43,029 nucleotides of DNA from Mycolicibacterium peregrinum (GTDB taxonomy: Bacteria; Actinomycetota; Actinomycetes; Mycobacteriales; Mycobacteriaceae), in assembly GCF_002102345.1 (NCBI RefSeq), contig NZ_LQPP01000008.1, forward strand, positions 1 to 43,029, given 5' to 3'. Each line of letters starts with the position of its first letter. The first letter of the stretch is position 1. Of the stretch, positions 9,449 to 17,275 are shown one piece after another. The position numbers and the translations under genes are program-made. The notes below the pieces were generated by a model. That model was not told where the DNA came from, did not search any database, and saw nothing but the letters and a program-made list of their open reading frames with translations.

Positions 9449-10660
9449 GTGCGCGGTCGCGTGGCACGGAAAGCGTTTGCTCTCGGAAGTGCGGGTGTGG
9501 TTGCCCTGGCGATTGCCGGCTGTAACCAGTCCTCACCGGAAGACGGGGCATCGCAGACCAATTTGAAGATCGTCGAGAAGGTTCAGATCGACGAGAACGG
9601 TGCCGAGGTCAAGGCCGCCGAGAATGTCACGCCCGCGGATCCCGCCGGTGACGGCAAGGCCGTGTGCCCGCCGGTGATGATCGGCATGATGGGCGCGCTC
9701 AACGGTCCGGATGCCGCCCTGGGGATCAACATCAAGAACGGCGTTCAGCTGGCTGTCGACAAGCACAACGCCGCCAACGCCGGCTGCCAGGTGCAGCTCA
9801 AGAGCTTTGACACCGAAGGCGATCCGCAGAAGGCCACCGGGGTGGCGCCGCAGATCGTCGACGATGCGATGATCATCGGCCTGGTCGGGCCGGCGTTCTC
9901 CGGCGAGACCAAGGCCACCGGCGACGTGTTCAACCAGGCCGGCCTGGTTGCCGCGACCGCTTCGGCCACCAACGTCACGCTGAGCGAGAACGGCTGGCGG
10001 ACGTTCTTCCGGGGACTGGCCAATGACGGCGTGCAGGGACCGTCGGTGGCCAACTATCTCAAGAACACGCTCGGCAACAAGAAGGTGTGCGTCGTCGACG
10101 ACAGCACCGACTACGGGCTCGGGTTGGCCGAGGCCGTGCGCGAAACCCTTGGGCCGGTGGCTGATTCGTCGTGCAACATCTCGGTGAAGAAGGGGGACAA
10201 GGAGTTCTCGGCCGCAGTCACCCAGATCAAGGGTGCCGCCCCGGACTCGGTCTTCTACAGCGGCTACTACTCGGAGGCCGCACCGTTCGTGCAGCAGCTC
10301 AAGGACGGCGGCGTGACGGCGACCTTCGTCAGTGCCGATGGCACCAAGGATCAGCAGTTCGTCAATCAGGCCGGCGAATCGTCAAAAGGCGCGTTGCTCT
10401 CCTGCCCGTGTGGTCCGGCCACCGGGGCGTTCGCCGAGGAGTACACGAAGAAGGCCGGCCAGGCACCCGGCACCTACAGCACCGAGGGCTATGACCTGGG
10501 CACCATCCTGCTCAAGGGCATCGACTCCGGCGCCATCACCCGCCCGGCGCTGCTGGACTACGTCCGCAAGTACGAGGGCCAGGGTGTGGCACGCAAGTAC
10601 CAGTGGACCGACAAGGGCGAGCTGACCACGAACCTGATCTGGATGTACGAAGTCAAGTAG
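9449..10660 (+). CDS. livK: Branched-chain amino acid ABC transporter substrate-binding lipoprotein
   Basis: 403 residues. An N-terminal signal peptide ends in lipobox LAIAGC, so the mature protein is anchored at the outer face of the membrane. The rest is a periplasmic-binding type 1 (Leu/Ile/Val-binding) fold, recognisable from MIGMMGALNGPDAALG, the segment around KATGVAPQIVDDAMIIGLVGP, and PDSVFYSGYYSEAAPFVQQ. GTG at 9449 is preceded by a strong GGAGG and gives a proper signal peptide. It is the first gene of livKHMGF and is separated from livH by a strong hairpin, which would let the binding protein be made in excess. The substrate is probably a branched-chain amino acid; related systems also carry amides or urea. 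Confidence 0.93.
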   Translation: MRGRVARKAFALGSAGVVALAIAGCNQSSPEDGASQTNLKIVEKVQIDENGAEVKAAENVTPADPAGDGKAVCPPVMIGMMGALNGPDAALGINIKNGVQLAVDKHNAANAGCQVQLKSFDTEGDPQKATGVAPQIVDDAMIIGLVGPAFSGETKATGDVFNQAGLVAATASATNVTLSENGWRTFFRGLANDGVQGPSVANYLKNTLGNKKVCVVDDSTDYGLGLAEAVRETLGPVADSSCNISVKKGDKEFSAAVTQIKGAAPDSVFYSGYYSEAAPFVQQLKDGGVTATFVSADGTKDQQFVNQAGESSKGALLSCPCGPATGAFAEEYTKKAGQAPGTYSTEGYDLGTILLKGIDSGAITRPALLDYVRKYEGQGVARKYQWTDKGELTTNLIWMYEVK

Positions 10661-10668
10661 TCGCCGCC

Positions 10669-10711
10669 CGAAACGCGTCCGAGACCGTCCCCAGGACTCG
10701 GACGCGTTTCG
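10669..10711 (+). terminator. Intercistronic hairpin between livK and livH
   Basis: A perfect 15-bp stem (10669-10683 with 10697-10711) with a 13-nt loop lies 9 bases after the livK stop and 34 before the livH start. It probably acts as a partial terminator or 3'-end stabiliser that raises livK mRNA over livHMGF. Confidence 0.8.
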
Positions 10712-10744
10712 TTTCACACCACTTGAGTCAGGAGCCGCCGCCGG

Positions 10745-11797
10745 ATGATTCACCAGTGCGTCGAGCAGTCCGCCTGCCTGGCAGCCAACATCAATTTCGA
10801 CCTGCAGGGACTGCAAGACCGATTTCTGCAATTGACGGTCGACGGACTTTCGTGGGGAGCGATCTACGCACTGGTGGCGGTGGGCTACACCCTGGTTTTC
10901 GGTGTGCTACGCCTGATCAATTTCGCCCATTCCGAGATCTTCATGCTGGGCATGTTCGGGGCGTACTTCTGCCTCGACGTCATCCTGGGCTTCGCCCCCA
11001 CCAGCACGCCGTACAACAAAGGTGTGGCGCTGACCGTGTTGTATCTCGGTATCGCCATGCTGTTCGCGATGCTGGTCTCGGGTTCGGCTGCGGTCGGTCT
11101 GGAGTTCATTGCCTACCGGCCGCTGCGAAAACGCAATGCGCGGCCCCTGACCTTCCTCATCACGGCCATCGGCATGTCGTTCGTGCTGCAGGAGTTCGTG
11201 CATTTCGTACTGCCGAAGCTCCTGAAGGGTTACGGCGGGACCAACGCACAACAACCCATCGTCCTGGTGAAGCCGGCGATCCAGTTCACGTTGTTCGAAG
11301 GCACGAAATTTGAAGCCATCGTCACCAACGTCACCCTGGTGATCATCGGAGCGGCACTGGTGGTGGCGCTCCTGACCGACATCGCCATCAACCGGACCAA
11401 GTTCGGCCGCGGCATCCGGGCGGTCGCGCAGGATCCGACCACGGCCACGCTGATGGGCGTCTCCCGGGAGCGAATCATCATGCGGACCTTCCTCATCGGC
11501 GGTCTGCTCGCGGGCGTGGCGGCGCTGCTCTTCACGCTGAAGGTGCCGCAAGGCATCATCTACTCGGGCGGGTTCCTGCTCGGTATCAAGGCGTTCTCGG
11601 CGGCGGTGCTCGGCGGCATCGGCAATCTCCGCGGCGCACTGCTGGGCGGTCTGCTGCTGGGCATCATGGAGAACTACGGGCAGGCGGTGTTCGGAACGCA
11701 ATGGCGTGACGTCGTGGCGTTCGTCCTGCTGGTGCTGGTGCTGTTGTTCCGGCCGACCGGGATACTCGGTGAAAGCCTCGGGAAGGCGCGGGTATGA
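10745..11797 (+). CDS. livH: Branched-chain amino acid ABC transporter permease LivH
   Basis: 350-residue inner-membrane permease with about eight or nine transmembrane helices. The family signature GAIYALVAVGYTLVFGVLRL followed by INFAHSEIFMLG is near residue 40, and the EAA-type cytoplasmic loop lies in VAQDPTTATLMGVSRERI. About 35 residues precede the first signature, longer than in many LivH proteins; a start inside this leader cannot be excluded, but ATG at 10745 has GGAG upstream. Its last codons overlap the livM start by 4 nt (ATGA), which indicates translational coupling. It pairs with LivM to form the translocation channel. Confidence 0.93.
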   Translation: MIHQCVEQSACLAANINFDLQGLQDRFLQLTVDGLSWGAIYALVAVGYTLVFGVLRLINFAHSEIFMLGMFGAYFCLDVILGFAPTSTPYNKGVALTVLYLGIAMLFAMLVSGSAAVGLEFIAYRPLRKRNARPLTFLITAIGMSFVLQEFVHFVLPKLLKGYGGTNAQQPIVLVKPAIQFTLFEGTKFEAIVTNVTLVIIGAALVVALLTDIAINRTKFGRGIRAVAQDPTTATLMGVSRERIIMRTFLIGGLLAGVAALLFTLKVPQGIIYSGGFLLGIKAFSAAVLGGIGNLRGALLGGLLLGIMENYGQAVFGTQWRDVVAFVLLVLVLLFRPTGILGESLGKARV

Positions 11798-12996
11798 GCG
11801 AACCTCACGGTGCAGATTCGGCCGGTTCGGTGACCAGAACCCTGCTGGCGCCGGGCGACGCCGTCCGCGAATACTGGTCCACTCTGCCGCGGGCCGCCAA
11901 ATGGGTTGTCGGCGTGGCGGGTTTCGGGTTGCTGGCACTGCTGCCGTTGTTCACCCCGAGCTTCCTCAACACCCCTGGCATCAGTTTCGGCGGCACCATG
12001 GCACAGTTCGCGATGGTCGCCATCATCGCGATCGGCCTGAATGTGGTCGTCGGTCAGGCCGGCCTACTCGACCTCGGCTATGTCGGCTTCTATGCCGTCG
12101 GCGCCTACACGGTCGCCCTGCTGACCAGCCCCGACAGTCCCTGGAACAAGGTGGGCCCCAACGGCTTCTTCAGTCAGGACTGGGCCTGGCTGTCCTGTGT
12201 GCCGTTGGCCATGGGCGTCACCGCGCTGGCCGGATTGATCCTGGGGACGCCGACGTTGCGCCTGCGGGGCGACTACCTGGCCATCGTCACCCTCGGCTTC
12301 GGTGAGATCATCCGGCTGCTGGCCGACAATCTGTCCGACATCACCAACGGTTCGCGCGGGCTCAATCAGGTCGCCTATCCCCGGGTGGGGGAGAGCGAGA
12401 AGCTGCCCAACGGCGTGTTCTCCAGCGGCAACTCGGTCGGCGAGGCCAACTACGGCACCTGGTGGTTCTGGCTCGGTCTGGTCCTGATGATCGGCATCCT
12501 GCTGTTGGTCGGGAACCTGGAACGCAGCCGGGTCGGGCGCGCCTGGGTGGCCATCCGTGAGGATGAGGACGCCGCAGAGGTGATGGGGGTCAACACCTTC
12601 CGGTTCAAGCTGTGGGCCTTCGTGATCGGCGCCGCGATCGGCGGGCTCTCCGGCGCCCTCTATGCCGGCCAGGTTCAGTACGTGGCACCGCCTACGTTCA
12701 ACATCATCAACTCGATGTTGTTCCTGTGCGCGGTGGTGCTCGGTGGGCAGGGCAACAAGCTCGGCGTGATCTTCGGCGCTTTCATCGTCGTGTATCTGCC
12801 GAACCGCCTCCTCGGGGTCGAGTTCCTCGGGATCAACCTCGGTGACCTGAAGTACCTGTTCTTCGGTTTGGCGCTGGTGGTGCTGATGATCTTCCGGCCG
12901 CAGGGACTGTTCCCGGTGCGCCAGCAGCTGTTGACGTACGGCAGATCAGCCCGGCAGTTGCTGCGCGGCGCGGCAGACAAGGAGCCGGTGGGATGA
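11794..12996 (+). CDS. livM: Branched-chain amino acid ABC transporter permease LivM
   Basis: 400-residue membrane protein with about nine or ten helices. Family hallmarks are AIGLNVVVGQAGLLDLGYVG, the TLRLRGDYLAIVTLGFGEI segment and the coupling loop RVGRAWVAIREDEDAAEVMG, which contacts the ATPases. It starts within the livH stop and its own stop overlaps livG by 4 nt. The soluble N-terminus of about 35 residues is typical of actinobacterial LivM. Confidence 0.93.
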   Translation: MSEPHGADSAGSVTRTLLAPGDAVREYWSTLPRAAKWVVGVAGFGLLALLPLFTPSFLNTPGISFGGTMAQFAMVAIIAIGLNVVVGQAGLLDLGYVGFYAVGAYTVALLTSPDSPWNKVGPNGFFSQDWAWLSCVPLAMGVTALAGLILGTPTLRLRGDYLAIVTLGFGEIIRLLADNLSDITNGSRGLNQVAYPRVGESEKLPNGVFSSGNSVGEANYGTWWFWLGLVLMIGILLLVGNLERSRVGRAWVAIREDEDAAEVMGVNTFRFKLWAFVIGAAIGGLSGALYAGQVQYVAPPTFNIINSMLFLCAVVLGGQGNKLGVIFGAFIVVYLPNRLLGVEFLGINLGDLKYLFFGLALVVLMIFRPQGLFPVRQQLLTYGRSARQLLRGAADKEPVG

Positions 12997-13847
12997 GCGA
13001 GCCCATGCCCGGTGTGACCGAGAGCGTCGAGGAGCTGGCCGGGGTTCACCGTGACATCCAGGCCGCCGAGGGTGAGGTCCTGCTGGAGACCCGGGAGCTC
13101 ACCGTGAAGTTCGGTGGCCTGGTGGCCCTGGACTCGGTCAGTTTCAACATCCGCCGCGGCGAGATCCTCGGCTTGATCGGCCCCAACGGTGCGGGCAAGA
13201 CCACGTGCTTCAACGCGATCACCGGCGTGTACCGGCCCAGCTCTGGGTCGGTCGTGTTCGACGGCGCCCCGCTGGGCCGCATCAAACGGCACCAGATCAC
13301 CCGCCGCGGCATCGCCCGCACTTTCCAGAACATCCGCCTCTTCGGCGAGATGACCGCGCTGGAGAACGTCATGGTGGGAACCGATGCGCGGCACAAGACC
13401 TCGGTGCCGGGTGCCTTGGTGCGGTCTCCGCGGCATGGTCGCGAGGAGCGCTCGGCGATCGAACGCGCGGTCGCGTTACTGCATTTTGTCGGGATCGCCC
13501 ATCGTGGCGAGGAGAAGGCCAAGAACCTGCCCTACGGGGATCAGCGGCGCCTGGAGATCGCCCGCGCGCTGGCCACCGAGCCCAAGTTGCTGTGCCTGGA
13601 CGAACCGGCTGCCGGGTTCAACCCGGCCGAGAAGGCCTCGCTGATCGAGTTGATCCGCAAGATCCGCGACGACGGCTACACGGTGCTGCTGATCGAGCAC
13701 GACATGCGACTGGTGATGGGCGTGACCGACCGCATCGTGGTGCTGGAGTTCGGCCGCAAGATCGCCGACGGCCTACCGTCGGAGATCCGTGAAGATCCGC
13801 GAGTGATCGCCGCCTATCTGGGGGTTCCCGATGACAACATCTCCTGA
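12993..13847 (+). CDS. livG: Branched-chain amino acid ABC transporter ATP-binding protein LivG
   Basis: 284 residues. Walker A is GLIGPNGAGKTT, the signature is the LivG variant YGDQRRLEIARAL in place of LSGGQ, Walker B is LLCLDEPAAGFNP, and the switch His is in LLIEHDMRLV. About 30 residues precede the ABC domain. It drives transport with LivF as partner and overlaps livM (4 nt) and livF (17 nt). Confidence 0.93.
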   Translation: MSEPMPGVTESVEELAGVHRDIQAAEGEVLLETRELTVKFGGLVALDSVSFNIRRGEILGLIGPNGAGKTTCFNAITGVYRPSSGSVVFDGAPLGRIKRHQITRRGIARTFQNIRLFGEMTALENVMVGTDARHKTSVPGALVRSPRHGREERSAIERAVALLHFVGIAHRGEEKAKNLPYGDQRRLEIARALATEPKLLCLDEPAAGFNPAEKASLIELIRKIRDDGYTVLLIEHDMRLVMGVTDRIVVLEFGRKIADGLPSEIREDPRVIAAYLGVPDDNIS

Positions 13848-14592
13848 ATTGTCACCGACCGAGACCAGCCGCCCGGTACTGCTCGAGGTGCGCGACGCGG
13901 TGGTGCACTACGGCCGCATCAAGGCATTGCACGGGGTTTCCCTCGTGGTGCACGAGGGGGAACTGGTCACGCTGTTGGGCTCCAACGGGGCCGGCAAGAC
14001 CACCATGATGCGCGCGATCTCGGGCCTGCGGTCGCTGACCTCGGGCTCGGTGTGGTTTGAGGGCCGCGACATCTCGCGCGTCAAAGCCCACCAGCGCGTC
14101 ATCGACGGGCTGATCCAGGCCCCGGAGGGACGCGGGGTCTTTCCCGGCATGACCGTGGTCGAAAACCTGGAGATGGGTTGCTATGGGCGCAAATTCGCGT
14201 CCCGCGGCGAGCATGACGAGCGGTTGGACTGGGTGTTCACGACGTTCCCGAGGCTGGCCGAGCGGCGCTCGCAGGTCGGCGGCACCCTCTCGGGCGGGGA
14301 ACAGCAGATGTTGGCCATCGGCCGGGCGTTGATGGCCCGGCCAAGGGTACTGCTGCTCGACGAGCCGTCGATGGGACTGGCACCGATGGTGATCTCACAG
14401 ATCTTCAAGATCATCTCTGAGATCAACAGCCGCGGCACCACGGTGCTGCTGGTCGAGCAGAATGCCCAACAGGCCCTGAGCCGCTCGGACCGGGCCTACA
14501 TCTTGGAGACCGGCAGTGTCACCCGCACCGGTGCTGCGCGGGAATTGTTGGCGGACGACAGCATTCGCGCCGCCTATCTCGGCGTGGCCTGA
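13831..14592 (+). CDS. livF: Branched-chain amino acid ABC transporter ATP-binding protein LivF
   Basis: 253 residues. Walker A is [12 protein letters not shown], the signature [15 protein letters not shown], Walker [14 protein letters not shown], and the switch region [11 protein letters not shown] is typical of LivF, where Gln-Asn replaces His-Asp. ATG at 13831 lies inside livG, so the two are translationally coupled. It is the last gene of the operon. Confidence 0.93.
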   Translation: MTTSPELSPTETSRPVLLEVRDAVVHYGRIKALHGVSLVVHEGELVTLLGSNGAGKTTMMRAISGLRSLTSGSVWFEGRDISRVKAHQRVIDGLIQAPEGRGVFPGMTVVENLEMGCYGRKFASRGEHDERLDWVFTTFPRLAERRSQVGGTLSGGEQQMLAIGRALMARPRVLLLDEPSMGLAPMVISQIFKIISEINSRGTTVLLVEQNAQQALSRSDRAYILETGSVTRTGAARELLADDSIRAAYLGVA

Positions 14593-14624
14593 CCCGACAC
14601 CGCCTCACTCCGCACCGCGAAGGT

Positions 14625-14645
14625 GCGTGTCTGCCGGCGACACGC
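14625..14645. repeat. Short intergenic stem-loop after livF
   Basis: GCGTGTC and GACACGC form a 7-bp stem around a 7-nt loop. It may be the livF terminator. The surrounding stretch 14613-14680 has further GCGCAC/GTGCG matches and looks like a dispersed intergenic palindrome, which I cannot confirm from one copy. Confidence 0.35.
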
Positions 14646-14693
14646 CGCGCGATGTTCGGCATTTGCGCACGCTCACGGCACGCTGAGGGGGTG

Positions 14694-15020
14694 ATGGTAG
14701 GCAAATCGATCGCGCTGTTCGTACTGGCCGCGGTGCTGGAGATCGGCGGGGCCTGGCTGGTGTGGCAGGGCGTACGGGAGCACCGCGGCTGGCTGTGGAT
14801 GGGGGCCGGGGTGATCGCGCTCGGTGCCTACGGTTTCGTCGCGGCGTTCCAGCCCGACGCCCACTTCGGTCGCGTGCTGGCCGCCTACGGCGGGGTGTTC
14901 ATCGCCGGCTCGCTGTTGTGGGGCATGGCCGCCGACGGCTTCCGGCCCGACCGCTGGGATGTCACCGGCGCACTTGTGGCACTCGTCGGCGTCGGCCTGA
15001 TCATGTACGCGCCGCGCTGA
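14694..15020 (+). CDS. YnfA/UPF0060-family small membrane protein
   Basis: 108 residues with four transmembrane helices, ending in [17 protein letters not shown]. The N-terminal motif [18 protein letters not shown] and the stretch [27 protein letters not shown] are characteristic of the UPF0060 (YnfA) family, related to small multidrug-resistance transporters. The transport role is inferred from family only. ATG at 14694 has GAGGGG upstream; GTG at 14691 is an alternative. It converges on the next gene with a 5-bp gap. Confidence 0.88.
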   Translation: MVGKSIALFVLAAVLEIGGAWLVWQGVREHRGWLWMGAGVIALGAYGFVAAFQPDAHFGRVLAAYGGVFIAGSLLWGMAADGFRPDRWDVTGALVALVGVGLIMYAPR

Positions 15021-15025
15021 GGCAG

Positions 15026-15913
15026 TCAGCCCAGATGGGCGCTGTCGTCGTCGAGGTCGTCGCGACGCAGGCCCATCGGCGTGGCGGCCGGCACGTCACC
15101 GGCGGCCACCACCTGGCGGGTGATCGGTGTCAGCGTCGCGAACAGCGTGGTGATCTCGTCGTCGGTCAACGCGTCCAACGCCGCCACGGACAACGCGTCG
15201 GTACGGTCTTCAACCGCCTGCTTGATGTCGCGTCCGGCGTCGGTGAGCTCGCCCCGGCTGTCCAACCAGCCGCGGGAGCGCAGTCGCTCGACGTATTGCT
15301 CCCACTGCTCGTCGTCGTAGTCGCGGCTGCGCATGATCATCTCCCGAGGCACCCGACCGGCCGCGGCGTGCAGGACATTGCTTTCCCGGCCGCTGATCCC
15401 CTCGGCGACCAACACGGCGATGTGGGAGTCGCCGCGTTGCTCGCGCAGCAGGGTGACCGCGTGCCAGAGTTTCGCGATCGGTTCCTCGGGCCAGGGCAAG
15501 GCCTGGTTGGCGGCGTAGAGCGGCCGTCCCTCCAGCGGCGCCGTGCGAGCCGCCTTGGCAGTCAGCTCAGCGGCCCGACGAGTGGATTCGGAGTCGGTCA
15601 CCCCGGAGCGACGCAGCGCCGCGACGGCAGTTTCCGATCGCATCTGCAAAAGCGTTGCCGGACTGGCTATGTCCCAGACCGCCGGTAGCGCCTTGGCGAC
15701 TCGCTCGGCGGTGAAGTTGTAGAACGCGGCCGTCACGACTTCTGGCGCCACGATGCCCAGTGGAGCCGACCGGCTGGCGAAGTACCCCATCCAGAACCCG
15801 CGGTAGCCCGCGGCGTCCAGGGCCGCGCGAGGCTCGGGGGCGAAGTAGGTGACTCCGTGTACCGGCTCCAGCCGCTCGAAGAAACGACGTGCCAACGCGG
15901 GAGTGCGACTCAT
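15026..15913 (-). CDS. SCO6745-family conserved protein
   Basis: 295 residues, mostly helical, no signal peptide or membrane segment. The N-terminus (LARRFFERLEPVHGVTYFAPE) and the block GYFASRSAPLGIVAPEVVTAAFYNF match the actinobacterial SCO6745 family, whose function is not established. The C-terminal part (SRGWLDSRGELTDAGRDIKQAVEDRTD) resembles a winged-helix end, so DNA or ligand binding is possible. It lies 8 bp downstream of the GntR-type regulator on the same strand and may be cotranscribed with it. Confidence 0.75.
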   Translation of the reverse strand: MSRTPALARRFFERLEPVHGVTYFAPEPRAALDAAGYRGFWMGYFASRSAPLGIVAPEVVTAAFYNFTAERVAKALPAVWDIASPATLLQMRSETAVAALRRSGVTDSESTRRAAELTAKAARTAPLEGRPLYAANQALPWPEEPIAKLWHAVTLLREQRGDSHIAVLVAEGISGRESNVLHAAAGRVPREMIMRSRDYDDEQWEQYVERLRSRGWLDSRGELTDAGRDIKQAVEDRTDALSVAALDALTDDEITTLFATLTPITRQVVAAGDVPAATPMGLRRDDLDDDSAHLG

Positions 15914-15921
15914 TCCATCAG

Positions 15922-16638
15922 TTAAGCATCGGGGCTGACCGGATCGGTCACCGCCGTGGCGGCCTCATCGATGATGGCTCGCATCGCCCGCTCCGCGGCG
16001 TCTTCGTCGCGCAGCCGGATGGCCCGGGCGACCTCGTCGTGCAGCTCGATGGCGGCCGGGTTGGGGGAGTGCGGCATCAGGCCGTGCTCGGTGCGTCCGG
16101 CCAGCACCTCGGCCACGACGTCGTTGAGCGCACGGAACATCTCGTTGCCGCTGGCCTCGAGCAGTGTTCGATGAAAAACCTTGTCCGCCAGTAGGTATGC
16201 GTCGAGGTTGCCGGACCGGCCGTGCACCACCATGTCGGACACCGCGGCGGCCAGGACCCGGCATTGATCCGGATTCGCCCTTCGGGCAGCGAGTGCCGCG
16301 GCAGCGGGCTCGAAACCGCGCCGTAGTTCCGACAGTGATGCCAGCAGCGCTGCCCGGTCGCCGGCCTGCAGGCGCCACCGAATCAGCCTGGGGTCGAACA
16401 CATTCCACTTGCGTGCCGGCTGGACGGTGATCCCGACCCGGCGTCGCGATTCCACCATGCCCATCGACTCGAGTACCCGGATCACCTCGCGTGCGACGCT
16501 GCGGGACACCTCATGCTCGGCGCTGAGCCGGTCCAGGGTCAGCACCTGCTCAGCCGCCAGCTCGCCGGAGACAATGCCGGTGCCGAGCGAGGTCAGCAGG
16601 CTGGCATGCAGCGCGCCGACGTTTGAGGGCGAAGACAC
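15922..16638 (-). CDS. FadR/GntR-family transcriptional regulator, probable gluconate repressor
   Basis: 238 residues. The N-terminal winged helix is recognisable from LTLDRLSAEHEVSRSVAREV followed by IRVLESMGMVESRRRVG, and the C-terminal FCD ligand-binding helical bundle includes FHRTLLEASGNEMFRAL with a likely metal-binding His. The block WNVFDPRLIRWRL is typical of sugar-acid regulators of this subfamily. The start is GTG at 16638. It is divergent from gntK-gntP, so repression of these genes and itself, relieved by gluconate or its phosphate, is the natural inference. Confidence 0.85.
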   Translation of the reverse strand: MSSPSNVGALHASLLTSLGTGIVSGELAAEQVLTLDRLSAEHEVSRSVAREVIRVLESMGMVESRRRVGITVQPARKWNVFDPRLIRWRLQAGDRAALLASLSELRRGFEPAAAALAARRANPDQCRVLAAAVSDMVVHGRSGNLDAYLLADKVFHRTLLEASGNEMFRALNDVVAEVLAGRTEHGLMPHSPNPAAIELHDEVARAIRLRDEDAAERAMRAIIDEAATAVTDPVSPDA

Positions 16639-16640
16639 AG

Positions 16641-16687
16641 TTACATCCTGTCATATCGCGCATTGAGCGGTGAAAAAACAGATGTAA
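16641..16687. promoter_or_regulatory. Spaced inverted repeat in regulator-gntK intergenic region
   Basis: TTACATC (16641-16647) and GATGTAA (16681-16687) are perfect inverse copies 33 bp apart. They sit in an AT-richer control region beside the regulator start. They could be two operator halves or a looped pair. No classic short FadR palindrome is obvious. Confidence 0.4.
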
Positions 16688-16759
16688 TCGTGACACTGTT
16701 GCAAACGTATGCTTTTTGAGTCATGCTGTGTGACGACAGACACACATTGTGAGGGATGT

Positions 16760-17275
16760 ATGGGTTCACCAGTCGTGGTCATGGGCGTATCAGGGTCAGG
16801 GAAATCGACAGTGGGCGCCGCGCTGGCACAGCGAATGCGCGTTCCGTTCGCCGACGCCGATGACTTTCACCCCGCCGCCAACATCGCCAAGATGTCGTCG
16901 GGCCACGCTCTTGATGACGCCGATCGCTATCCCTGGCTGGAGTCGATCGGCGACTGGCTCGCCGAGCACCACGAAGGTGGTGTGATGAGTTGCTCGGCAC
17001 TCAAACACAAATACCGCGACCAATTGCGGCGGCACTGTCCCGACGTCGTGTTTCTGTACCTGACCGGAACACGCGAGGTGATCCGCCGACGCCAGGCCAG
17101 CCGGCCGGGACATTTCATGCCGGCCACGCTGCTGGACTCACAGTTCGCGACGCTGGAGCCGCTCGGACCTGATGAGGCCGGTGTGGCCATCGACGTGGAT
17201 CAGAGCATCGATGCCATCGTCGACGAATATGTGGCCCAATCCGACGCTGCGCCAACCGAACAGGAGAACCGATGA
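16760..17275 (+). CDS. gntK: Gluconokinase
   Basis: 171 residues from ATG 16760. P-loop VMGVSGSGKSTVG is followed by the gluconokinase signature FADADDFHPAANIAKMSSGHALDD (residues about 30-53), then CSALKHKYRDQLR and RPGHFMPATLLDSQFATLE. It phosphorylates D-gluconate to 6-phosphogluconate with ATP, feeding the pentose phosphate pathway. GAGGGA lies just upstream of 16760; an upstream ATG at 16709 would add a Cys-rich leader not seen in the family. Its stop overlaps gntP by 4 nt, coupling kinase and importer. Confidence 0.92.
   Translation: MGSPVVVMGVSGSGKSTVGAALAQRMRVPFADADDFHPAANIAKMSSGHALDDADRYPWLESIGDWLAEHHEGGVMSCSALKHKYRDQLRRHCPDVVFLYLTGTREVIRRRQASRPGHFMPATLLDSQFATLEPLGPDEAGVAIDVDQSIDAIVDEYVAQSDAAPTEQENR

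Noticed and set aside
10907..11938. 343-codon minus-strand frame opposite livH
   Set aside because: It is the antisense of a conserved permease; the composition is Arg/Gln/His rich without domains.
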